Below, one piece after another: positions 1 through 7,829 of a DNA stretch of 64,000 nucleotides. The notes below the pieces were generated by a model. It was not told the origin of the DNA and searched no databases. It was given only the letters and a program-made list of their open reading frames with translations. A program made the translations under genes and the position numbers. Every line of letters starts with the position of its first letter. The first letter of the stretch is position 1. Source of the DNA: Rhizobium sp. CF122 (GTDB taxonomy: Bacteria; Pseudomonadota; Alphaproteobacteria; Rhizobiales; Rhizobiaceae); contig NZ_AKKA01000079.1 of the NCBI RefSeq assembly GCF_000282035.1, forward strand, positions 54,830 to 118,829. Direction: 5' to 3'.

Positions 1-580
1 GCCGTCTCAAATCCGAGATAATCTCCGCGACCCGTTTTCTGGCCGTTTCGATGCTGTGTCCGGTATCGATCACATAGTCGGCCCTTGCCCGCTTTTCGAC
101 GTCCGGCGTTTGGCGGGCAAGAATCATGTTGAATTTTTCCACTGTCATACCCGGCCGCGCAAGTACGCGCTCCCGCTGTATCTGTGGATCACAGCTGACG
201 ACCACGATAACATCGACCCTGCTCTCGGCTCCCGTTTCGAACAATAGCGGGATATCGAGCAGCACCATCCCTGAGCCGCGTTGCTGCTCGCGTTCGATGA
301 ACTCCGCCTCACGCTTTCTCACAAGCGGGTGGACGATGGCTTCAAGGCGCTTGAACCCATCAGGACTTCCAGTCAGCTGGCGACCGAGTTCCTGGCGATC
401 GACAGCACCGTTCTTCATTGTTCCGGGAAAGGCAGCGTCGACCAGGGGCGCTGCCTCCCCTGCATAGAGATCATGGACGACGGCATCGGAATCATTCACA
501 GGCACTCCCGCTTCCGCGAAGAGCTTTGCCATTGTTGATTTGCCCATCCCAATCGAGCCGGTCAATCCGATCCGTAACAT
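1..580 (-). CDS. coaE: Dephospho-CoA kinase (3' end cut by window edge)
   Basis: Catalyses the last step of coenzyme A synthesis, ATP-dependent phosphorylation of the 3'-OH of dephospho-CoA, in the cytoplasm. The protein starts MLRIGLTGSIGMGKST, with the P-loop GSIGMGKST at residues 8-16. 193 codons are visible and no stop is reached. Family members are about 195-205 residues, so only the last few residues are missing. The start ATG overlaps the aroE stop as ATGA, so the two genes are translationally coupled. It is the last visible gene of the ppsR-maf-aroE-coaE block, which reads away from the putative origin. Confidence 0.93.
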   Translation of the reverse strand, partial: MLRIGLTGSIGMGKSTMAKLFAEAGVPVNDSDAVVHDLYAGEAAPLVDAAFPGTMKNGAVDRQELGRQLTGSPDGFKRLEAIVHPLVRKREAEFIEREQQRGSGMVLLDIPLLFETGAESRVDVIVVVSCDPQIQRERVLARPGMTVEKFNMILARQTPDVEKRARADYVIDTGHSIETARKRVAEIISDLRR

Positions 581-1446
581 CAGTGCTTGTCCATGTCCTC
601 GATAACGAGCGTGCGTAGCTTCTCGTCGACCTTGGGGCGATGCCCGAACCACTTCTCGAAGCCAGGAACGGCTTGATGCAATAGCATGCCTAGTCCGTCG
701 ACAACGGCAAATCCTTGCTGCTCGGCTTGCATAAGGAAGGGCGTCTTTAGAGGGACATAGACGATATCGGTTACGACAGCATCCGAGAGCAGCGGCGAAA
801 AATCGATCCGTGGGGCATCCTCGCCGTCCATGCCCAATGAGGTCGTGTTGACGAAAAGGCCGGCACCGCGCATGACTTCCGACAAAGCCGCCATCGAATG
901 CGCATTTACGCTCGGCCCAAACCGATCCGCCAATTCCTGAGCGCGCTCGACCGTCCTGTTGACCAGATGAATTTCCTTGACACCGCGATCGCGCAGAGCC
1001 TGGATGATGGCGCGGCTCGCGCCACCGGCACCGAGGACGACGGCCGACTGCGCCTTATCCCAGTGCGGATGTCGCTCATCCAGATTTGCGGTGAAGCCGC
1101 ATCCATCCGTGTTCGTCGCCTTGAGCCGACCCTCCTCCATCCAAAGTGTATTGGACGCACCAAGCTCTTCGCAAAGTGCGTCCGGATCGTCAGCAAGTTT
1201 GAACGCCATTTCCTTGTGCGGGATGGTGACGTTGCCGCCTACGAAGTCGGAGGCGCCGCTCTTCAGCGACGCGACAAAGGCTGGAAAATCGGCCGGCGCA
1301 ACTTCATGGGCGCGATAGGACCCTGGGAGTGCAAGTGTCTTCAACCAGTGGCCATGGATGAGAGGCGACCGGGAATGCTTGATGGGAAACCCCGTGACGA
1401 AGGCCCGAGGCCCAAATGTTTCACGTGAATCATCCATCAATGGCAC
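580..1446 (-). CDS. aroE: Shikimate dehydrogenase (NADP+)
   Basis: Reduces 3-dehydroshikimate to shikimate in aromatic amino acid synthesis. Visible motifs are the substrate-binding stretch FPIKHSRSP near residue 20, NVTIPHKE with the catalytic Lys near 70-77, and a Rossmann GAGGASRA loop near 140. Length is 288 aa, normal for the family. I use the GTG at 1446, which has GAGAG about 6 nt upstream. The ATG at 1437 is the alternative. Either start overlaps the end of maf, and the stop overlaps coaE. Codons 5-10 are built from a near-perfect parS sequence and give the peptide DSRET. Confidence 0.93.
   Translation of the reverse strand: MPLMDDSRETFGPRAFVTGFPIKHSRSPLIHGHWLKTLALPGSYRAHEVAPADFPAFVASLKSGASDFVGGNVTIPHKEMAFKLADDPDALCEELGASNTLWMEEGRLKATNTDGCGFTANLDERHPHWDKAQSAVVLGAGGASRAIIQALRDRGVKEIHLVNRTVERAQELADRFGPSVNAHSMAALSEVMRGAGLFVNTTSLGMDGEDAPRIDFSPLLSDAVVTDIVYVPLKTPFLMQAEQQGFAVVDGLGMLLHQAVPGFEKWFGHRPKVDEKLRTLVIEDMDKH
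1417..1432. promoter_or_regulatory. parS-like ParB-binding site, inside aroE
   Basis: TGTTTCACGTGAATCA matches the 16-bp alphaproteobacterial parS palindrome TGTTTCACGTGAAACA at 15 of 16 positions. It lies within the first codons of aroE and overlaps the 3' end of maf by a few bases. It is the outermost of the sites on the coaE side of the putative origin. Confidence 0.75.
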
Positions 1447-2029
1447 CCAATTCTCTCAGTTTCTCCAACAACGGTAGCATCGGCAATCCCAGGATTGTAA
1501 AATAGTCGCCGTCGATCCGCGAAAACAATTGAAGCCCCTCTCCTTCGAGTTGGTAAGCGCCGACGCTCGCAAGCGCCTTCTCTCCGACGCGCTTCAAATG
1601 CCGCTGGATGAAATCGGCACCGAGCGAACGCATCGTAAGCTCTGCGTGTGAAACATGCTCCCAGACGATGTCGCCGTCGTAAGCGATCGCAATCGCGCTG
1701 TTCAGCCGGTGCGTCTTGCCCGACAGCACTCCAAGGTGGTTCGCGGCATCGGCCATGTCCTTAGGCTTATGAAAGGTCTGCGGGCCGAGCGACATCGTTT
1801 GATCCGAGCCGATCACAAGACAAGCCGGAAAGCGATCACTAACCTCCTTTGCCTTTGCCTTGGCAAGAACGAGGGCGACAGCATCAGGCGTGACACCTTC
1901 TCTTTCGAGAGGCGCTTCGACCGCACGCTCATCAATGTGAGCTGCATGGGCCTCGAATGCGAGACCAGCATTTTGCATCAGCATGCGGCGGAACGGACTT
2001 GAGGATGCGAGAATAAGCTTGGGTGTCAT
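1430..2029 (-). CDS. maf: Maf-family nucleoside triphosphate pyrophosphatase
   Basis: Hydrolyses non-canonical or modified nucleoside triphosphates to monophosphates, a house-cleaning role. The Maf signature SSSPFRR is at residues 9-15, and GSDQT carries the conserved acidic residue of the active site. Length is 199 aa. The reading frame continues 20 codons upstream, but that extension is Arg-rich and unlike the family; MTPKLILASSSP is the typical Maf N-terminus, so I start at 2029. The gene overlaps aroE downstream and follows ppsR by 31 bp. The exact substrate cannot be read from sequence. Confidence 0.88.
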   Translation of the reverse strand: MTPKLILASSSPFRRMLMQNAGLAFEAHAAHIDERAVEAPLEREGVTPDAVALVLAKAKAKEVSDRFPACLVIGSDQTMSLGPQTFHKPKDMADAANHLGVLSGKTHRLNSAIAIAYDGDIVWEHVSHAELTMRSLGADFIQRHLKRVGEKALASVGAYQLEGEGLQLFSRIDGDYFTILGLPMLPLLEKLRELGAIDG

Positions 2030-2060
2030 GGAGCCTCGAACAGATCTGCTGCGGCAGCGC

Positions 2061-2882
2061 TTAACGCAGCTTCGGACGGAGAGCAACAATTGCTGCCGCC
2101 GTCTCCTCGATGGAACGGCGGGTCACGTCGATGAGTGGCCAATTGTGCCGAGCACAGAGCGATCGAGCGTATTTGAGCTCCTCTGATATGGCGGCTCGGT
2201 CAGTGTATTGCCCTCGGTCGAAACCAGGCGTCGCTCCAAGAATGCGATTCTCGCGGACCTGAGAGATCCGATCGGTCGTGGCAATCAGGCAGACGATCAA
2301 AGGTTTGGTCGCGGCGAACAGGCTTTCCGGGAGCGGCACACCATGGACGACCGGAATATTGGCTGTCTTGATGCCACGATTCGCAAGGTAGATGCTGGTC
2401 GGCGTTTTCGACGTCCGACTGATGCCAATGATGACGACGTCAGCATCATTGTAGTCATCGGGCATCTGGCCGTCGTCATGATCCATCGTGAAGTTGAGTG
2501 CTTCGATACGCGCGAAGTAGCCTGCGTTCATCACGTGCTGCGCGCCAACGCGCCGACGCGACGGTGCACCGAGATAAATCTGGAATGCGTTCATGACAGG
2601 TTCGAGCACGTTCACTGACGCAACGCCCATCTCCGCGCAGCGTTGGTCAATGAGGGTCGCGAGCTCCCGGTCGACAATCGTGTAGAGAACGATACCTGGC
2701 TGACTGTCGATCGATTGGAGAACCTGCAAAAGCTGCTTGCGATTGCGAACGAGTGGGTAGACGTGCTCGATCGGCTGCGCGGACTTGAATTGTGCTGACG
2801 CCGCGCGCCCGGCGGAAATCAGCGTTTCGCCAGTCGAGTCAGAAATCAGATGCAGATGGAAGAAGTTCGTGCGGTTCTCCAC
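2061..2882 (-). CDS. Pyruvate, phosphate dikinase regulatory protein (DUF299)
   Basis: Bifunctional Ser/Thr kinase and Pi-dependent pyrophosphorylase that switches pyruvate phosphate dikinase (or PEP synthetase) off and on. The P-loop-like motif GISRTSKTPTS is at residues 153-163, and the N-terminus has the typical HLISDSTGET. Length is 273 aa. The start is GTG, with GGAAA about 7 nt upstream. It reads away from the putative replication origin and heads the ppsR-maf-aroE-coaE cluster, an arrangement common in rhizobia. Whether the target is PpdK or PpsA cannot be decided here. Confidence 0.9.
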   Translation of the reverse strand: MENRTNFFHLHLISDSTGETLISAGRAASAQFKSAQPIEHVYPLVRNRKQLLQVLQSIDSQPGIVLYTIVDRELATLIDQRCAEMGVASVNVLEPVMNAFQIYLGAPSRRRVGAQHVMNAGYFARIEALNFTMDHDDGQMPDDYNDADVVIIGISRTSKTPTSIYLANRGIKTANIPVVHGVPLPESLFAATKPLIVCLIATTDRISQVRENRILGATPGFDRGQYTDRAAISEELKYARSLCARHNWPLIDVTRRSIEETAAAIVALRPKLR

Positions 2883-3284
2883 GCTATTTTCCGTGGCCTG
2901 TTGAAAAGACTGGACAATGGAGAGCTAAGAGAGCCCGAGGGGGTTAGGCAAGGGAAAACATGTCACCTTTTCCACAAATCGAATTTCACGGGAGCCGACA
3001 ACGCGGCCTGTTGGTTCAGTGGATAGCGATTGACAGTTCGACCACAATCTATGTCTTTTCCACAGTTCAACCGAACCTGCCGGATATCTTATCCGATTGG
3101 AATAATTTGCGTTTTCTGATTTATCCACGATTTCAGGCCAAGAGCCCGCCACTCAATTGCTGCGAACTTGCGGTGGCGCGACAAAAGGCTCCGGCAGTGG
3201 ATTAATTTTAATCCTTGATAGAAACAGACTCTAAGAAATAGAAACCTTTTAAAATATCTTAGATTTTTTATAGGGAAGAAGCGC
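2883..3284. other. oriC: Putative chromosomal replication origin (oriC) between ppsR and hemE
   Basis: A 402-bp gene-free stretch between divergent ppsR and hemE. It holds DnaA-box-like sites TTTTCCACA (2968-2976 and 3056-3064), TTATCCACG (3121-3129) and a weaker TTATCCGAT (3089-3097). These are followed by an AT-rich block at about 3201-3275 that could be the unwinding element, with one CcrM-type GACTC at 3227. In Caulobacter and, as I recall, Sinorhizobium, the chromosomal origin adjoins hemE. The parAB genes and parS sites lie close by. The hemE promoter must also be here. No single strong promoter stands out. Confidence 0.7.
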
Positions 3285-4319
3285 GTGGGTGAAAGCCGCC
3301 GGAAAATCATGAGGGTCTTGGATGGCGAAACCCTCAGCCCTCCTCCAATCTGGCTGATGAGACAGGCTGGACGATACCTTCCTGAGTACAGGGAAACGCG
3401 CGCGAAGGCCGGAAGCTTCCTTGATCTCTGTTATTCGCCTGAACATGCCGTGGAGGTCACTCTTCAGCCTATTCGCCGCTATGGCTTTGATGCGGCAATT
3501 CTCTTCTCTGACATCTTGGTGATTCCGGATGCGATGAAGCGGAACGTTCGCTTCACGGAGGGCCATGGACCGCAGATGGATCCCATCGACGAAGCGGGAA
3601 TCTTCCGGATCAAGACCGACCATATCATCGATTATCTGCAGCCGGTCTTGGAAACGGTTGCGCGCCTGCGGAAGGAGCTATCGGGTGAAACGACCCTTCT
3701 CGGCTTCTGTGGTGCTCCGTGGACGGTTGCGACCTATATGATCGCTGGCCATGGCACGCCCGATCAGGCTCCCGCTCGCCTCTTTGCCTATAAGCATCCG
3801 AAGGCGTTCGAACATTTGCTTGCGGTCCTGGCCGAGGTGTCGGCCGACTATTTGATCGCGCAGATCGATGCAGGTGCAGATGCCGTACAGATCTTCGATT
3901 CCTGGGCTGGTGTTCTCGGCGAGCGGGAGTTCGAGGCGTTTGCGGTAAAGCCTGTGGCGCGGATGATCGCCTCCATCAAGGCGCGGCGACCGAACGCTCG
4001 GGTTATAGCCTTCGCTAAGGGAGCCGGGTTCCTGCTGAAGGACTACCGCCAGAAAACGAAGGCAGATGCGATCGGGCTTGATTGGTCGGTGCCCTTGGAT
4101 TTTGCTGTAGAACTGCAAAAGGATGGAGCCGTACAAGGCAATCTCGATCCGATGCGCGTCGTTGCCGGCGGCGCGGCGCTCGAGGAGGGGGTCACCGACA
4201 TCCTCGAGAAGCTTGGCGACGGTCCACTGATATTCAATCTTGGCCATGGAATTACTCCCCAGGCCGACCCTCAGAACGTCCAGCTGCTTGTCGAGCATGT
4301 TCGCAGCTGGAGCCGATAG
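3285..4319 (+). CDS. hemE: Uroporphyrinogen decarboxylase
   Basis: Removes four carboxyl groups from uroporphyrinogen III to give coproporphyrinogen III in heme synthesis. The signature MRQAGRYLPEYR is at residues 25-36, and GFCGAPWTVATYM lies near residue 140. Length is 344 aa, normal for bacterial HemE. The start is GTG, preceded by the ribosome site AGGGAAGAAG. The gene adjoins the putative oriC and is followed after 3 bp by hemJ, the later heme-pathway oxidase, so the two are surely cotranscribed. Confidence 0.97.
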   Translation: MGESRRKIMRVLDGETLSPPPIWLMRQAGRYLPEYRETRAKAGSFLDLCYSPEHAVEVTLQPIRRYGFDAAILFSDILVIPDAMKRNVRFTEGHGPQMDPIDEAGIFRIKTDHIIDYLQPVLETVARLRKELSGETTLLGFCGAPWTVATYMIAGHGTPDQAPARLFAYKHPKAFEHLLAVLAEVSADYLIAQIDAGADAVQIFDSWAGVLGEREFEAFAVKPVARMIASIKARRPNARVIAFAKGAGFLLKDYRQKTKADAIGLDWSVPLDFAVELQKDGAVQGNLDPMRVVAGGAALEEGVTDILEKLGDGPLIFNLGHGITPQADPQNVQLLVEHVRSWSR

Positions 4320-4322
4320 CAC

Positions 4323-4859
4323 ATGGAAAAGCAGACAGATGAGAAGCCTGGCACTTATGCGCGCCGCCGTGCGCACTTTGCTATCCTGTTCTTCGGATTT
4401 CTGGCCGTGGGGCTATTTCTGTGGAATCCAAATGATCTCTATCTGTGGATCAAGGCGCTCCATATCATCGCAGTAATTTCGTGGATGGCCGGCCTCTTCT
4501 ACATGCCGCGACTCTTCATTTATCATACCGACGCCGAGCCTGGCTCGACGCAGTCCGAGACCTTCAAGGTCATGGAACGTCGCTTGCTGAAGGTGATCAT
4601 GAACCCGGCAATGATGCTTACCTGGATCTTTGGGCTCTATCTCACTTGGTCGGTCTACGGCTTTCAGGGTGGCTGGCTGCATGCGAAGATTGGTCTCGTT
4701 GTGCTCCTGACGGCTGTGCACGTCCTTTTTGCTCGCGCAGCCAGAGCGTTCGAGCGCGATGAGAACCGCCGGTCGGCGCGCTACTGGCGTTTCATGAATG
4801 AGGCGCCGACCCTATTGATGATCGCGATTGTTATTCTGGTAGTGGTCAAGCCGTTCTGA
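4323..4859 (+). CDS. hemJ: Protoporphyrinogen IX oxidase HemJ
   Basis: Membrane enzyme that oxidises protoporphyrinogen IX to protoporphyrin IX where HemG and HemY are absent. It was formerly listed as UPF0093. The 178-aa sequence has about five hydrophobic segments. The second carries the conserved His in the stretch KALHIIAVISWMAGLFYM near residues 43-60, and a charged segment RRLLKVIMNPAMMLTW follows. It starts 3 bp after hemE, so the two heme genes form an operon that ends before the rho leader. Confidence 0.92.
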   Translation: MEKQTDEKPGTYARRRAHFAILFFGFLAVGLFLWNPNDLYLWIKALHIIAVISWMAGLFYMPRLFIYHTDAEPGSTQSETFKVMERRLLKVIMNPAMMLTWIFGLYLTWSVYGFQGGWLHAKIGLVVLLTAVHVLFARAARAFERDENRRSARYWRFMNEAPTLLMIAIVILVVVKPF

Positions 4860-4902
4860 TGGAAGGCCATTCGGTTAAATTTTGTTGATTTTAAGCAGCC
4901 CC

Positions 4903-4931
4903 CTTGCAGCGGTGAACCTTACTCGCTATTT
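4903..4931 (+). promoter_or_regulatory. Candidate rho promoter
   Basis: CTTGCA (4903-4908) and CTATTT (4926-4931) are separated by 17 bp, resembling the rhizobial housekeeping pattern CTTGAC-N17-CTATAT. Transcription would begin near 4938 and leave a leader of about 110 nt. The leader contains a small hairpin, CTGCGA / TCGCAG, at 4975-4991. E. coli rho is autoregulated through its leader; that the same holds here is inference. Confidence 0.4.
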
Positions 4932-5049
4932 TCGGTCCACCTCATCCTTGTGGCAGTATGTAAAGTTCGATCGTCTGCGATCCCTTCGCAGGACCGGTTA
5001 CAGCCTCGACATCGCCTTCCCCCCAGAATTTAAGAGTAATGGTCACTTC

Positions 5050-6315
5050 ATGGCTGAAATGAAGCTTCAAGAACTTAAGAGTAAGTCCCCGACGGATCTG
5101 CTGGCATTCGCCGAATCGCTCGAGGTCGAAAATGCGAGCACGATGCGCAAACAGGAATTGATGTTTGCAATCCTGAAGGTGCTCGCCAGCCAGGACGTAG
5201 AGATTATCGGTGAAGGCGTTGTGGAGGTTCTCCAGGACGGTTTTGGTTTCCTGCGGTCTGCCAACGCGAACTATCTTCCGGGCCCGGACGATATCTATAT
5301 CTCACCATCGCAGATCCGCCGTTTCTCGCTGAAGACCGGCGACACAGTCGAAGGCCCGATCCGCGGGCCCAAGGAAGGCGAGCGCTACTTCGCGCTGCTG
5401 AAGGTCAACACCATCAATTTCGACGATCCCGAGAAGATTCGTCACAAGGTGCATTTCGATAACCTGACGCCGCTGTATCCGAATGAACGCTTCAGGATGG
5501 AATTGGATGTCCCCACCACCAAAGACCTGTCGCCGCGCGTCATCGATCTCGTGGCACCGCTTGGTAAGGGTCAGCGCGGCCTGATCGTCGCGCCGCCGCG
5601 CACCGGTAAGACCGTTCTCCTTCAGAACATTGCACACTCGATCACGGCGAATCATCCCGAGTGCTATCTCATTGTTCTTCTCATCGATGAACGCCCGGAA
5701 GAAGTCACGGACATGCAGCGTTCCGTTCGCGGCGAGGTCATATCCTCGACCTTTGACGAACCGGCTGTGCGCCACGTCCAGGTGGCCGAAATGGTCATCG
5801 AAAAGGCGAAGCGTCTCGTGGAACACGGCCGCGACGTTGTGATCCTGCTTGATTCGATCACGCGTCTGGGCCGCGCCTACAACACTGTTGTCCCGTCTTC
5901 CGGCAAGGTCCTCACGGGTGGTGTTGATGCGAACGCGCTGCAGCGCCCGAAGCGCTTCTTCGGCGCCGCGCGCAATATAGAAGAGGGCGGATCACTTACG
6001 ATCATCGCAACGGCTCTTATCGATACCGGCAGCCGCATGGATGAAGTGATCTTCGAAGAGTTTAAGGGAACCGGAAACTCCGAAATCGTTCTCGACCGCA
6101 AGGTCGCCGACAAGCGTATCTTCCCGGCGATGGATATCCTGAAGTCCGGCACGCGTAAGGAAGACCTGCTGGTGCCGCGACAGGATCTTCAGAAGATCTT
6201 CGTGTTGCGTCGCATCCTCGCCCCGATGGGAACGACCGACGCGATCGAGTTCCTGATCGACAAACTGAAACAGACGAAGAACAATCCGGACTTCTTCGAT
6301 TCTATGAATACATAA
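5050..6315 (+). CDS. rho: Transcription termination factor Rho
   Basis: Hexameric RNA-dependent ATPase/helicase that releases RNA at Rho-dependent terminators. The RNA-binding fold holds DGFGFLRS at residues 63-70. The Walker A motif PPRTGKT lies near residue 183 and Walker B VVILLDSITRL further on. Length is 421 aa, the usual size. The frame extends 56 codons upstream of 5050, but MAEMKLQELKSKSP is the conserved Rho N-terminus, so the extension is untranslated leader. A strong terminator hairpin follows the stop. Confidence 0.97.
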   Translation: MAEMKLQELKSKSPTDLLAFAESLEVENASTMRKQELMFAILKVLASQDVEIIGEGVVEVLQDGFGFLRSANANYLPGPDDIYISPSQIRRFSLKTGDTVEGPIRGPKEGERYFALLKVNTINFDDPEKIRHKVHFDNLTPLYPNERFRMELDVPTTKDLSPRVIDLVAPLGKGQRGLIVAPPRTGKTVLLQNIAHSITANHPECYLIVLLIDERPEEVTDMQRSVRGEVISSTFDEPAVRHVQVAEMVIEKAKRLVEHGRDVVILLDSITRLGRAYNTVVPSSGKVLTGGVDANALQRPKRFFGAARNIEEGGSLTIIATALIDTGSRMDEVIFEEFKGTGNSEIVLDRKVADKRIFPAMDILKSGTRKEDLLVPRQDLQKIFVLRRILAPMGTTDAIEFLIDKLKQTKNNPDFFDSMNT

Positions 6316-6336
6316 TCCTTAGCCGGATTCTTCGAT

Positions 6337-6364
6337 AAAGCCGGCCACCGCTGTGGCCGGCTTT
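6337..6364 (+). terminator. Terminator hairpin after rho
   Basis: AAAGCCGGCCAC pairs perfectly over 12 bp with GTGGCCGGCTTT around the loop CGCT, starting 21 bp after the rho stop. It is followed by CCTATTTG, a weak U-rich tail. It separates rho from mnmE. Confidence 0.8.
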
Positions 6365-6410
6365 CCTATTTGAACGAACGTTCTCTTCAGCCTTGAACTG
6401 GAGGGGGAAG

Positions 6411-7724
6411 ATGATGCCCAACAAGGAAACGATATTCGCTCTGTCGAGCGGCGCTGTTCCGGCGGGTCTAGCCGTCGTGCGAATCAGCGGAGAGGACGTG
6501 CCAGCTGTGCTTGCCGCTCTCATTGGGGAACTGCCGACCTCGCGGCAGGCAGTACTGCGATCGATTCGGACTCGTAATGGTCTCGTGATCGACACCGGCC
6601 TCGTCCTGTTCTTCCCGGCACCGCATTCCTTTACTGGTGAAAATGTTGCTGAACTTCATCTTCATGGTGGTCGTGCGGTTGTCGACGCTCTGTACCGCGA
6701 ACTCGCAGAACTCCCAAATTTGCGACCCGCAGCAGCAGGAGAATTCTCGCGGCGTGCCTTTGAAAATGGGAAGCTGGATCTGATCGAGGTCGAGGGCCTG
6801 GCAGATCTCATTGCTGCCGAAACGGAGATGCAGCGACGTCTTGCTGTCGAGCAGAGCTCCGGAGGCCTATCTTCCATTTACTATGGCTGGTCAGAAAGAC
6901 TGACACGCGCACGTGCATTGATCGAGGCTGAGCTTGATTTTCCCGATGAGGAAGATGTTCCGGGTTCAGTATCCGATCAGGTCTGGGCGGATGTGTCGAG
7001 CTTGGCAGAGGAGCTCGCCAGCCACCTTGAGCAGCTGGAAGCTGGTGAGATTATCCGTGATGGTTTCAAAGTCGTCATTGCAGGCAGGCCGAATGCCGGC
7101 AAGTCCAGCCTCATGAATGCCTTGGCTAAGCGCGATGTTGCGATCGTCACCGACATCGCCGGTACGACCAGAGATGTCCTGCAAGTCGATTTGAGTATGG
7201 ACGGGTACCTTGTCAAACTCTACGACACTGCTGGTCTTCGCGACACGGATGAGATCGTCGAACGTGAGGGTATTCGGAGGGCCGAGAAGATCATCACAGA
7301 AGCGGACCTGTTGATCTTTGTCGAAGACCTATCAACAGACACTGGGACGGACGAGCCACCAGAAAGCGCTGTATTGGTGGGCACGAAATCTGATCTATCT
7401 CGCCGAAGTATGAGAGAATACGATCTCCTGATCTCGACCGAAGTTGGGACCGGACTGGACGCACTTCGGGGTCTGATTGTGCAACGTCTGAAGCAAAAGG
7501 TGCATCCTCAGTCCATGGCCATCCCGAGCCGGGCACGCCATAGGGAGGCGCTTGAAAGGTCATTGGCGGCTCTGCGAGCGTCTCTTCTTGCCCCAAACCG
7601 TGGTTTGGATCTCCGGGCGGAGGATCTGCGCGCGGCTGGCGATGCTTTGGGACGCGTTACCGGACGTGTCGATGTCGAGAACCTCCTTGATGTCATCTTC
7701 GGTGAATTCTGCATCGGAAAATGA
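6411..7724 (+). CDS. mnmE: tRNA modification GTPase MnmE
   Basis: With MnmG it installs the (carboxymethyl)aminomethyl group on U34 of certain tRNAs, using a tetrahydrofolate-derived one-carbon unit. The G1 motif GRPNAGKSS is near residues 225-233, followed by TDIAGTTRD and DTAGLR. The C-terminus ends in the family hallmark FCIGK, with the catalytic Cys. Length is 437 aa. The ATG at 6411 follows GGAGGGGG; a TTG six codons upstream is less likely. The stop codon lies inside a parS site. First of the mnmE-mnmG-rsmG-parA-parB run. Confidence 0.96.
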   Translation: MMPNKETIFALSSGAVPAGLAVVRISGEDVPAVLAALIGELPTSRQAVLRSIRTRNGLVIDTGLVLFFPAPHSFTGENVAELHLHGGRAVVDALYRELAELPNLRPAAAGEFSRRAFENGKLDLIEVEGLADLIAAETEMQRRLAVEQSSGGLSSIYYGWSERLTRARALIEAELDFPDEEDVPGSVSDQVWADVSSLAEELASHLEQLEAGEIIRDGFKVVIAGRPNAGKSSLMNALAKRDVAIVTDIAGTTRDVLQVDLSMDGYLVKLYDTAGLRDTDEIVEREGIRRAEKIITEADLLIFVEDLSTDTGTDEPPESAVLVGTKSDLSRRSMREYDLLISTEVGTGLDALRGLIVQRLKQKVHPQSMAIPSRARHREALERSLAALRASLLAPNRGLDLRAEDLRAAGDALGRVTGRVDVENLLDVIFGEFCIGK

Positions 7725-7737
7725 TTCACGTGAAACA
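7722..7737. promoter_or_regulatory. parS-like site at the mnmE stop codon
   Basis: TGATTCACGTGAAACA matches the parS palindrome at 15 of 16 positions. Its first three bases are the mnmE stop codon TGA. Its centre is 37 bp from that of the next parS, so the two form a tandem pair in the mnmE-mnmG gap. Confidence 0.8.
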
Positions 7738-7758
7738 TCCGAATCGCGACCAGTCGCG

Positions 7759-7774
7759 GGTTTCACGTGAAACG
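7759..7774. promoter_or_regulatory. parS site in the mnmE-mnmG gap
   Basis: GGTTTCACGTGAAACG contains the complete 14-bp core GTTTCACGTGAAAC as a perfect palindrome; only the outermost base pair departs from consensus. It is the only strong site that lies wholly between genes. With the site at 7722 it should be a main ParB loading point. Confidence 0.88.
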
Positions 7775-7829
7775 CCTTGACTCGCCGGGCGACATCGCGC
7801 ATCACCTGACGATCTCAGGAGCTTGAAGA

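Noticed and set aside
2030..2089. 20-codon N-terminal extension of Maf
   Set aside because: Arg-rich, not family-like; the start at 2029 gives the standard Maf N-terminus.
3249..3262. CtrA box next to hemE
   Set aside because: TTAA-N6-TTAG has wrong spacing and one wrong base; noted only as a weak resemblance.
4882..5049. 56-codon N-terminal extension of Rho
   Set aside because: Rho N-termini begin MAEMKLQEL-like; the extension is leader sequence that happens to be open.
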